Assembly (NCBI RefSeq): GCF_049897565.1
Contig: NZ_JAFCWM010000026.1
Location: forward strand, 6,315 to 70,314
Origin: JAFCUW01 sp049897565
GTDB taxonomy: Bacteria; Pseudomonadota; Gammaproteobacteria; Burkholderiales; Burkholderiaceae_D
Reading direction: 5' to 3'
Length of the DNA stretch: 64,000 nt
How positions within the stretch are numbered: the first letter of the stretch is position 1; the number at the start of each line of letters is the position of its first letter. Positions 35,401 to 41,964 of this stretch are shown here, piece after piece. A program made the position numbers and the translations under genes. The notes beneath the pieces are model-generated. The model saw only the letters and a list, made by a program, of their open reading frames with translations. It was not told where the DNA came from and did not search any database.

Positions 35401-35700
35401 AAGGGCGTGGTCGACGTCGGCACCGCCGCCGGCGCCTTCCGCGGCGTGCGCCTGCAGCCGCTGCGGCGTGGCCTATCCGGCAAGACCGGCACCTCGCCGA
35501 CCGGCCCGCGCGGCGATGCCGCCACCGTCTGGTTCACCGGCTGGCTGGAGCCTGGCAGCCTGCCAGGGCAGACCCACCGGCTGGCGGTGGCCGCCTTCGT
35601 CAGCCACTCGGAAACGACCGGCGGCGAGCACGCCGCACCGATTGTCGCCGCGGCGCTGGCCCCGAGCCTGGCGCAGAATACGGAACAGAGGGGTAAATAG
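32473..35700 (+). CDS. Giant penicillin-binding protein-like transpeptidase
   Basis: Membrane-anchored D,D-transpeptidase homologue of 1075 aa, about twice the usual size. After a positively charged start, one helix (about 60-80) anchors the protein. Residues 85-650 are a large region I do not recognise, beta-rich and with scattered Cys. The catalytic domain is in the last 450 residues, with SxxK at Ser741-Lys744 (PGSTFK), SxN at Ser826-Asn828 (YSLN) and KTG at Lys1004 (SGKTGTS). All three motifs are intact. It starts a gene run that continues to 39667. The N-terminal part may bring a regulatory or partner-binding function. The ATG at 32473 is supported by GGGAAA upstream. Confidence 0.85.
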   Translation: MSGLIRRLFNSAAARRIAWRRARNMHAGTRPAQRRSRPAPVAAFAGAFARPRGPVAVRWIAAAGVAATLGGAILIASHARSLAGAAGSADGAGAVVAFQPALPGAVFDVPQQGGITLAPHDRGALLVVAGMRSAPALRIDLCSQMVGQGARLLPVRIGYGFDDVARWVARNDGAASPVTLRNIALRGQGDSDMPQVQVSGNATADFDQPLQLRWDSRADTVSWIGDAAGGKVEQGAHNQVALRRDGWLVWRADAAMHIQRRASSACPQAGELLVQVVRATPGPSAARALVTAYPASGAPAIAWLAAGSYRVPADSGRTLEDQALFQQLLQRGMLRLGAAGLAELVPPDLAAWRAAPLPERAGQLASWDHVKLDQADIRLLKRLYRMADGDYVRDQVRVFNGERRLLAWRSASGSVRGQWQASVGGAPASTTAAMPVASARLFAGVELGWAPWTRIAAWPEAGPAARLSLALPQPARGGETLALMLVGRAGAVQGALLRGDPQGACSGRACPSRDAAQVVTLELLPGARSVTIEVAPLDMAVLAMPGDQQYRHLRVAGGRLDWQALTPRAAAARPAAAAQVALEDRNGAPLWQGGAPTQAALDAGLAPLLGIRAEHDGSVAGMLGRLLPSADGSPHAARLTLDLALQSASQGALDCIGMRRGQWNGKTCSGGRAPPAGRRAGIVILDTENGDVLAAAGAGGAAVTAANWNEVRNFDRTDPARSPLRLPAFQHDGGAHSSPGSTFKVISALGLEQAARRDPQVEALLAGLPLPAINRMAREKGFAFQTDSPSYPTATRLAHITNYKDQQLDRRAQDGRLGLAQALTYSLNTWFAWSGELSDRSLFGRADGGAPDLQPLEVGALDAVRPIVGMAHRLGFGNALRLDGGLLPPDYSWSAWDALQASASQIDPIHTRHELRQMSIGLRMQVTPLQMALAAGAVGQGRLISPRLLLSLDGRQAASPAMAPVGVRLDRIRAGMKGVVDVGTAAGAFRGVRLQPLRRGLSGKTGTSPTGPRGDAATVWFTGWLEPGSLPGQTHRLAVAAFVSHSETTGGEHAAPIVAAALAPSLAQNTEQRGK

Positions 35701-35794
35701 GCGTTTGAAACGCGCCTGCACCGGCGCAGTTGTATGGCATGATTTTGCTATGCCCGCGCTGCGGCGGGCCGCCATCGACACGACGAGGAAAGGT

Positions 35795-37078
35795 ATGCGC
35801 CTGCCGGGAACCCGGTATCAAGAGCACGGGTGGGAACAAGTGCGCAAATTGCTGGGACAATGCTCCCTGCCGGCGCTCGCCCAGCAGATGCCGGCGCGCC
35901 TGCTCGACCCGGACGGCGCGCAAGAGGCGCTGGGCGACTACATTGACCTGGCCGCGGGCGCCTTGCGCGCCGCGCGCCGCTCTTCGCGCGCGACCGCGCC
36001 CGGCAACAGCTACGGCGAAAGCGTGCTCGAACTGGCGCTTGGCCTGCTGTTCGAACTGCAGGCGCGCCCCGCCGACTGGACCGCGTTCGCCGCCGCCGTC
36101 GCCAACGAGCATGCCAGGATCGGCACCTTCTGGGAGCAGGCGGGCGGCGAAGCGATCCTGCGCAAGAAGGTCAACGACATGTACGCCGTCCTGCGCGACA
36201 AGGTCGATGCCGACAACTACCAGGCCGCGTGCGGGCGTAGCTGCAGCCCCAACAAGATCTATGCATACCGCATGCTCGACACGGCGTACGGCGACATCGC
36301 CCGCATCTTCGAGGGCTGGCAGCAGCACGGCGAGCAGCTTGGCGCTATCCTCGGCCGGCCGGTTGACGCGGCCGCCTCGCCGATCGAAGTGCGCCAGCTT
36401 AAATCGATCGGGCTGTGCAAGGCCGATTGGGTGATCCGCTGGAGCGAATCGCGTGAACGCTTTACAGGCGCCGCCGGGCCGCTGCACACGCGCTCCAAGC
36501 GATTCGCCAGCCTGAAAAACAGTCCGGATAAAATAGGCGCGATGCTCGCTGAAATCGACGAATACGAGGAACTGTCGGCCAACCGCGACGGCGACTGGCA
36601 GCAGGACACGATCGAAGCTGCCGCCTGGCTGGACGACCTGGCGCGCGTGTTCGACGAGTCGGAGCAGGCAGCCAGCACGGAGCCGGACCGCATCCTGCCC
36701 GCCGGCGACGACGAGGCCAATGAGGAGCGCGATGCGGAACCGGACCAGGACGATTGCATCGCCCTGATCGCAGTCGGAGTTTCACTGCCCCCCCGCTTCA
36801 TGCAGTTGGCGAAACTGGCGCAGGACCGCGGCAGCTGGAGCGTGCAGGCGATGGCCGCCGATTCGCTGCCGGTGCGCCTTGCCGTGTACCTCAAGATGCT
36901 GGGATCGCAGGACGACAGCTACCCGGCCGAATGGCTCGATCCGGCTACCGGTGAGCTGCCCACCATGCAGCAACTGGCCACGCTGGACCAGATATCGCTG
37001 CCGACGCTGCGCAAACGGCGCGACGCCGCCATTGCCGGCCTGCTGGCGGCGGCACAACCGTCAAGGAGAATGATTTGA
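35795..37078 (+). CDS. Conserved protein of the PBP-kinase locus, unknown function (A)
   Basis: 427-aa soluble protein with no domain I recognise. It starts MRLPGTRYQEHGWEQVRK, and AGGAAAGG lies just before this ATG (a start at 35750 would add 15 residues). Residues 40-240 look helical with one CGRSC motif. A long acidic linker follows at about 300-340 (EQAASTEPDRILPAGDDEANEE), then a C-terminal helical domain ending in TLRKRRDAAIAGLL. It lies 94 bp after the PBP gene, and its last bases overlap the next start (TTGA). Confidence 0.6.
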   Translation: MRLPGTRYQEHGWEQVRKLLGQCSLPALAQQMPARLLDPDGAQEALGDYIDLAAGALRAARRSSRATAPGNSYGESVLELALGLLFELQARPADWTAFAAAVANEHARIGTFWEQAGGEAILRKKVNDMYAVLRDKVDADNYQAACGRSCSPNKIYAYRMLDTAYGDIARIFEGWQQHGEQLGAILGRPVDAAASPIEVRQLKSIGLCKADWVIRWSESRERFTGAAGPLHTRSKRFASLKNSPDKIGAMLAEIDEYEELSANRDGDWQQDTIEAAAWLDDLARVFDESEQAASTEPDRILPAGDDEANEERDAEPDQDDCIALIAVGVSLPPRFMQLAKLAQDRGSWSVQAMAADSLPVRLAVYLKMLGSQDDSYPAEWLDPATGELPTMQQLATLDQISLPTLRKRRDAAIAGLLAAAQPSRRMI

Positions 37079-37632
37079 ATACGACCGATGGCCTCGAGCG
37101 CAAACTGCGCGAGCAACTGCTGCTGGCACGCCGCGTCGAAGGCGACCGCCTGATGCTGGCCGACGACGTGCTTGGCGCCGCGCTGGACGGCAGCCGCCCG
37201 CTCACCCCGAACGAGCGCGCCGCGCTGGCGCTGTCGCCGCTGACGATGCGTCGCCTGCGCCAGATGACGATCGAGCGCGCGGCGCAAGCATGGACCGGCA
37301 GCGCCGGCATGCTGCGCGCCGCCTCGGGCAGCGGTCCGCTGGGCGAACTGGCCACCGACGACGGCCACTGGGCGCTGCATTTCCTGCCGCAGGGGGCCAG
37401 CTGGCAGGTCATTCTCAAACTGGCGGCCGACGCGCCGTTCGCGCCGCAGCTGATGCGCGAACAGCCGATGCTGCGCGTCGTCGACGGTGCCGGCGCCATC
37501 ATTTTGCAGGGGCAGCTCGATGCCGATGGCGAGTGCGAGAATGCCTGGCCGTTCGGCACCGCGCCGGCGCCGCACTTCCAGCAAGCCGGCGCCGCCTTCG
37601 CGGTGCAACCTGTCAAGGCGGAACGACGGTGA
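37075..37632 (+). CDS. Conserved protein of the PBP-kinase locus, unknown function (B), TTG start
   Basis: 185-aa soluble protein. The TTG at 37075 overlaps the previous stop and has a perfect AAGGAG six bases upstream, so an unusual start is well supported. Residues 1-65 are a charged helical region (LERKLREQLLLARRVEGDRLM, ALALSPLTMRRLRQM), and the rest looks like a small beta domain (GHWALHFLPQGASWQVILKL). No family recognised. The next gene overlaps it by 4 bp (GTGA). Confidence 0.6.
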   Translation: MNTTDGLERKLREQLLLARRVEGDRLMLADDVLGAALDGSRPLTPNERAALALSPLTMRRLRQMTIERAAQAWTGSAGMLRAASGSGPLGELATDDGHWALHFLPQGASWQVILKLAADAPFAPQLMREQPMLRVVDGAGAIILQGQLDADGECENAWPFGTAPAPHFQQAGAAFAVQPVKAERR

Positions 37633-38666
37633 AGAGCATCTTCAAATGGCCTGAGCGCGCCGCCGCGGTCGACCCGTCGGCGCTTGGCAAGGCTGTGGTG
37701 GCGATGCCGCTGCCCTCCGGCTGCGCCATACCGGCCGGCTGCGGCGCGGTCATCATCGACCGCGGCGGGCGCCCGCGCCGCGCGCCCGAAGGCAGCCGCC
37801 TGGCGCTTGGCGAAGGCGAAACCGCTTTCGCCTTCCATCCCGGTCCGTACGCTGCCGACCTGGTGCCGTTCGCCGCCGCGCCCGAAATTGGCCTGCGCGT
37901 CGCTTTCGCCGTCGACAGCCCCGATCCGCGCGTGGCGCAGCAGCGCTTCGACCTGTTCCTCGCCAGCGAGGCTGAAGGCGCGCTGGCACTCGGTTCGCTC
38001 GCCATGTCGATCGAGGCGGCGCTGCAGCGCGAACTGGCGCAGGGCAATCTCGACCTGCCGCCGTGCACGTCGCTGGCCGAATGGAACACCTTCCGCGCCG
38101 GCTTCAACCAGTTGCTGTACCTGCGCTTTGGCGTGACGGTCGAAGAATGCATACCGGTCGACCTGGGCGACGCAGTCGATTTCGCCCAGGTTCTGCTGGC
38201 GCGCGCGGTCGCCGAGGAGCCCGCGCTGATCGCCATGGCTGCGCCGGCGCCTGCACCCGCGCCATTGTCGGACGCGCGCGCGCTGCGCCGCCTGTTCCTG
38301 GAACTGCCGTGCGTGATGTGCGCCTTCCGCGCGGCGGTGCTGCCGCAGGGCCAGCAGCTGTTTCGCCGCCACCAGGACCTGCTGCGCCGCCTTGACCTGG
38401 TCAGCTTGTCCGTGGGGACGATGCCGGCGCTCGCACTGGCCGCGCCCGGCGTGCCGCTCGGGCCGCAGCAGCAAGAACGCAGGATCGGCCACAGCCGCCG
38501 CGCCGTCGAGTCGCTCGACGAGGCCTGGGCAATGCTGTCGCGCCTTCAGGTGGCGCAGGCCGCGCAGCTCGATGTGTTGTTCGGCGACGCCGAACGCATC
38601 ATCGCCAATCTTGAATACGACACTGGCGAACGACGCCTGGCGCAAGCTGAAAGCGAGGCGCCATGA
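37629..38666 (+). CDS. Conserved protein of the PBP-kinase locus, unknown function (C), GTG start
   Basis: 345-aa soluble protein beginning KSIFKWPERAAAVDP. The N-terminal third is hydrophobic beta-like, ending with ETAFAFHPGPYAADLVPF. The middle shows RVAQQRFDLFLASEAEGAL and a long helix pair. The C-terminal part carries CVMCAF and ends in QAESEAP. The shape of the first 130 residues (a beta domain followed by helices) loosely recalls SPFH-like or Band-7 proteins, but I do not rely on it. GTG start overlaps gene B; the end overlaps gene D by 4 bp. Confidence 0.6.
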   Translation: MKSIFKWPERAAAVDPSALGKAVVAMPLPSGCAIPAGCGAVIIDRGGRPRRAPEGSRLALGEGETAFAFHPGPYAADLVPFAAAPEIGLRVAFAVDSPDPRVAQQRFDLFLASEAEGALALGSLAMSIEAALQRELAQGNLDLPPCTSLAEWNTFRAGFNQLLYLRFGVTVEECIPVDLGDAVDFAQVLLARAVAEEPALIAMAAPAPAPAPLSDARALRRLFLELPCVMCAFRAAVLPQGQQLFRRHQDLLRRLDLVSLSVGTMPALALAAPGVPLGPQQQERRIGHSRRAVESLDEAWAMLSRLQVAQAAQLDVLFGDAERIIANLEYDTGERRLAQAESEAP

Positions 38667-39667
38667 TCGCTTTGCCCGACACAGCCTTTTGCCTCAGCAT
38701 GCTGGCCGACGGCTCGCTGGTGACGGTGACGGCCACGCGCCGCGCGCGCGCCAACCGCGCCGACGTCAAGTGCAGCGCGGCCGGCGCGCCGGCGCTGGCC
38801 GAGCGCATGCTGCAGGTGGTGCGCCTGGCGCGCCACACCGAGCCGCGCTTCGACAGCCGCGACCAGGTCGTCGTCAGCATCGACCGCGCGCCGCCGGCCA
38901 GTGAACGCGACTGGGAACTGGCCGTCGTGCTGGCCGACCGCATGGTGCGCGGCGTCTTCCAGCCGGCCGCGCCGGTGCTGGCCAACGGCTGGTCCGACGC
39001 CTGGCAGCTGGGCCGCATCGCCGGCCACGACGTGGCCGGCGCGCCCGATCACGCGCTGCTGGGCGGACCGGAAGGACTGGCCCACCTCGGCATGCTGACC
39101 GGCCAGCCCGACCCGGCGGCCAGCGTGTCTTCGGCGCGCGCCTGGTTCCCGCTGCACAGCGGCGGCATCAACGACAGCTTGTGCTGGGTCGAGGTCAGCG
39201 TGTATCCGCTGGCGCGCGCGGACGGCGACGAGGAGGACGCGATCGCGGTGCCAGGCCTCGACCTGACGCAGCAGCTGGCGGTGCGCCGCGCGCTGGCCGG
39301 CGCGCGCCACTTCGACGCCCGCGGCCTTGGCCGCTGGAGGAGCGTGGTGCGCTTCGGTCAGCCGCGCTTCCAGGGCAACTCGTTCGAACTGGCGCTCGTC
39401 ATGGCCGACCGCATCGCGCGCGGGCGCGAATTCCTGCCGCGCGGGCGCGTCATCGCCACCGGCTGTTCGGCCGCGTGGCACGCCGGCCGGGTCGACGCGG
39501 TCGACGGCTGCGAGCCGAAGTGCGCGTTGATGCTGCGCGCCGCGGTGGCGGGCGACCGCATCGTGCTGCCGGCGGCGTGGGAAAGCGCGCTGCCGGCCGG
39601 CTTCGCGCAAGCGGTGCTCGAGAAGGGCGCCAGCCTCGCCTGCGTCGAGCGCATCGGCATCATCTGA
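38663..39667 (+). CDS. Protein with two Lon-peptidase/ComM-like fold repeats (D)
   Basis: 334-aa soluble protein. Residues 231-305 read like the S16 (Lon) peptidase core: GNSFELALVMADRIARG with Ser240, PRGRVIATG, GRVDAVDG with Lys286, then AGDRIVLPAA. The Ser-Lys distance, 46 residues, is close to the 43 of E. coli Lon (679 and 722). A weaker repeat in residues 60-140 (DWELAVVLADRMVRG, QLGRIAG) keeps the fold signature but lacks the Ser. No AAA+ domain is present. It could be a peptidase, a ComM/RadA-like domain without activity, or a binding module. This is pattern-reading by eye. Confidence 0.5.
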   Translation: MIALPDTAFCLSMLADGSLVTVTATRRARANRADVKCSAAGAPALAERMLQVVRLARHTEPRFDSRDQVVVSIDRAPPASERDWELAVVLADRMVRGVFQPAAPVLANGWSDAWQLGRIAGHDVAGAPDHALLGGPEGLAHLGMLTGQPDPAASVSSARAWFPLHSGGINDSLCWVEVSVYPLARADGDEEDAIAVPGLDLTQQLAVRRALAGARHFDARGLGRWRSVVRFGQPRFQGNSFELALVMADRIARGREFLPRGRVIATGCSAAWHAGRVDAVDGCEPKCALMLRAAVAGDRIVLPAAWESALPAGFAQAVLEKGASLACVERIGII

Positions 39668-39760
39668 ACCATGTAAAGCGCCTGCCCCTGCTAGAATCGA
39701 ATCGGCCGGGGCACAAAAACGAACAAAAGCTGTGCCGATTGAATAACCAGGAGTTGGAAT

Positions 39761-41956
39761 ATGTTCCAGATGTTTGGATTTGGTGGCGTCACATGCCCGC
39801 GCTGTGAGCACAAGAATGCCGACGAATCGGGCTACTGCGCCCAGTGCGGCCTGACGCTCGGCGCGCCGCGCAACGAACCGGTGCTGCGCGAGAACCGCTG
39901 GATTCCCGCTCCCAACGAGTTCGCGGTGTTCTTCGGCGTGCGCCAGCTCTCCGGCCTGTTCGTCAAGACGCTGCGCGTGCCGGCCACCACCCGCGCGTAT
40001 ATCCTGCAGGGCGACAAGGCGACCGAAGTGCCGCAGGGCGAATACGAGATCGAAGGATTTTTCTCGCGCCTCAATCACCTGCTGCGCAACCAGCACGCCG
40101 AAATCCTGATTACCCGCAGCGCCGCGCTGCCGGTGCAGTTCGAGTTCGACGACCTGCAAACGGCCGAACACCTGACCATTTCGGCCGGCTTCACCGTCAA
40201 CGTGCGCATCGAGCAGGTGCCGGCCTTTGCGCGCCACTTCATGACCTTGCCGGGCACCGTCACCACCGAGCACCTGCGCGAGCTGCTGGCGCCGTCGGTG
40301 CGCCAGCTGGCCGCCGAATTCGTCGCCGGGCAGTCGCTGCGCGACATGGCGCGCAATCCTGAACTGCGCGCCCAGCTCGACGAACGCCTGCAGGGCGCTC
40401 TGAAGATGCGCCTGGCCCAGTACGGCCTGGCGGTGGAGCAGGTCGACACGCTGGCGCTGCGCCATGAAAAATTTGATGCTCACCGCGAGCGCATCGGCAC
40501 GCTGTGGCTGGTGGCCGACCAGCGCAACGTGCAGCTCGAACACGCCAAGCAGCTCGACCAGCTGTACGACGACGCCGAGTGGCAGCGCATGCGCCGCGAG
40601 GAACAGGAAGGGCGCATCCGCTACCGCCAGGCCGAACTGCGCCATGACGAGACGATCGAACGCGCCGAACTGTCGCTGCAAAGCTCGGAGCGCGTGCAGG
40701 CGATCCGCGCGCGCGAAATCGACCTGTACGGACGCATCGTCGATTCGAAGAACCGCAAGGAAGCGCTCGACCGCGGCGCCGGCGACGTGCTGGCCGAACT
40801 CGAACACGAGCTGGCCAAGAAGGATGCGGCGCGCGGCGACGAGTCGGCCGAGTGGGCGCACCTGCGCCACATCGCCCGGATCCGCATGCGCACCGAACTC
40901 GAAATCTCGCAGCAGCAGTCGGCCGAAGCGCGCCAGCTGGCGCAGCAGCGCTTTTCGCACCAGCTGCTGCAGCAGCAGATCGCCAACAAGGTCGCCCAGG
41001 CGATGCTGATCGAAGACGAAACGCGCAAGCGCGCCGAGCTGGCGCGCCTGCACGGCGTCGGCCAGGCAGCGGCAAAGCGCCAGTCGGACATCGAAGCGGA
41101 ACAACACACCAACAAGTGGCAGGCGCTCGCGCTGGTCAATGCCGCGCACAAGCGCGAGGCGGAGCGGATGCAGGAGTGGGAAGACCAGGTCGCGCTCGAA
41201 CGCCAGCGCGAGCTGCTGCGCGGCGGCTCGCTGCTGGCGGAGGAAGCGAACCAGAAGCTCGAGGCGATGCGGCGCGAAGGCGCCCAGGCCGAATCGATCG
41301 CCCAGTACGAAAAACTGCTGCGCACCATCGACGCCGACGGCACTGCCTCGCGCCAGGCACAGCAACTGGCGCTGGAAGCGGAAGACGCGCGCCACAATCA
41401 CAAGCGCCAGACGCAGGAAGCCGAATGGCAGCAGGACTTGCGGCGCCTGGAACTGGAGCGCGACGAGAAATTCGCGCACCTGGCCCATCAGGCCGACATG
41501 GCGCGTATCGAAATCGCTCGCGTCGAAACGATTGGCGCCATGAGCGACACGGCCAAGGTGGCGCTGGCGGCGGCGCCCAACGCGGCGGCGCTGGCCGACT
41601 ATATGAAAACCCAGGTGCATGCCGGCATGAGCCCGCAGCAGCTCTCCGCGCTGGCCGGCGTGGCGAGCGCGACCAACAGCGTCAGCGCACAGGACGCCGC
41701 GCGCATGGCGCAGGAACACGGCCAGCAGGAACGCGCTCGCCGCGACGCCGAGGTCGACAAGGATCGGCGCCACCAGCTCGACATGCTGAACCTGCAAAAT
41801 GACGTCAACAAGGCGGCGCTGGCGTCGCAGTCGGCGCTTGGCATCGGCGTGGCGCAAGCGACGCGTGCGCCGGCGGTACGCTATTGCGCCAACGGCCACG
41901 CGGCGCAACCGGGCGACCGCTTTTGCGCGACGTGCGGCGCGGCCCTTCAACCTTGA
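39761..41956 (+). CDS. SPFH/Band-7 protein with a zinc ribbon at each end
   Basis: 731-aa coiled-coil protein. A zinc ribbon (Cys12/Cys15 in CPRC and Cys27/Cys30 in CAQC) opens it. An SPFH/stomatin-like domain follows at about 45-240 (VPQGEYEIEGFFSR, LGVRI-type strands). Then a long coiled coil spans 240-640, rich in Gln, Glu and Arg. A second ribbon (CANG...CATC) closes the protein. There is no clear signal peptide or membrane helix. SPFH proteins assemble membrane-associated rings that scaffold other enzymes. A CAGGAG precedes the ATG, and a -10-like TAGAAT lies at 39692. It is followed directly by the kinase gene. Confidence 0.8.
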   Translation: MFQMFGFGGVTCPRCEHKNADESGYCAQCGLTLGAPRNEPVLRENRWIPAPNEFAVFFGVRQLSGLFVKTLRVPATTRAYILQGDKATEVPQGEYEIEGFFSRLNHLLRNQHAEILITRSAALPVQFEFDDLQTAEHLTISAGFTVNVRIEQVPAFARHFMTLPGTVTTEHLRELLAPSVRQLAAEFVAGQSLRDMARNPELRAQLDERLQGALKMRLAQYGLAVEQVDTLALRHEKFDAHRERIGTLWLVADQRNVQLEHAKQLDQLYDDAEWQRMRREEQEGRIRYRQAELRHDETIERAELSLQSSERVQAIRAREIDLYGRIVDSKNRKEALDRGAGDVLAELEHELAKKDAARGDESAEWAHLRHIARIRMRTELEISQQQSAEARQLAQQRFSHQLLQQQIANKVAQAMLIEDETRKRAELARLHGVGQAAAKRQSDIEAEQHTNKWQALALVNAAHKREAERMQEWEDQVALERQRELLRGGSLLAEEANQKLEAMRREGAQAESIAQYEKLLRTIDADGTASRQAQQLALEAEDARHNHKRQTQEAEWQQDLRRLELERDEKFAHLAHQADMARIEIARVETIGAMSDTAKVALAAAPNAAALADYMKTQVHAGMSPQQLSALAGVASATNSVSAQDAARMAQEHGQQERARRDAEVDKDRRHQLDMLNLQNDVNKAALASQSALGIGVAQATRAPAVRYCANGHAAQPGDRFCATCGAALQP

Positions 41957-41964
41957 CCGGAAAG

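Noticed and set aside
35730..35880. A second frame starting at 35739 reads CPRCGG and KCANC, like a zinc ribbon
   Set aside because: The pairs are far apart, the next codons do not look like protein, and the main frame (427 aa) is clearly coding. The match comes from GC-rich DNA by chance.
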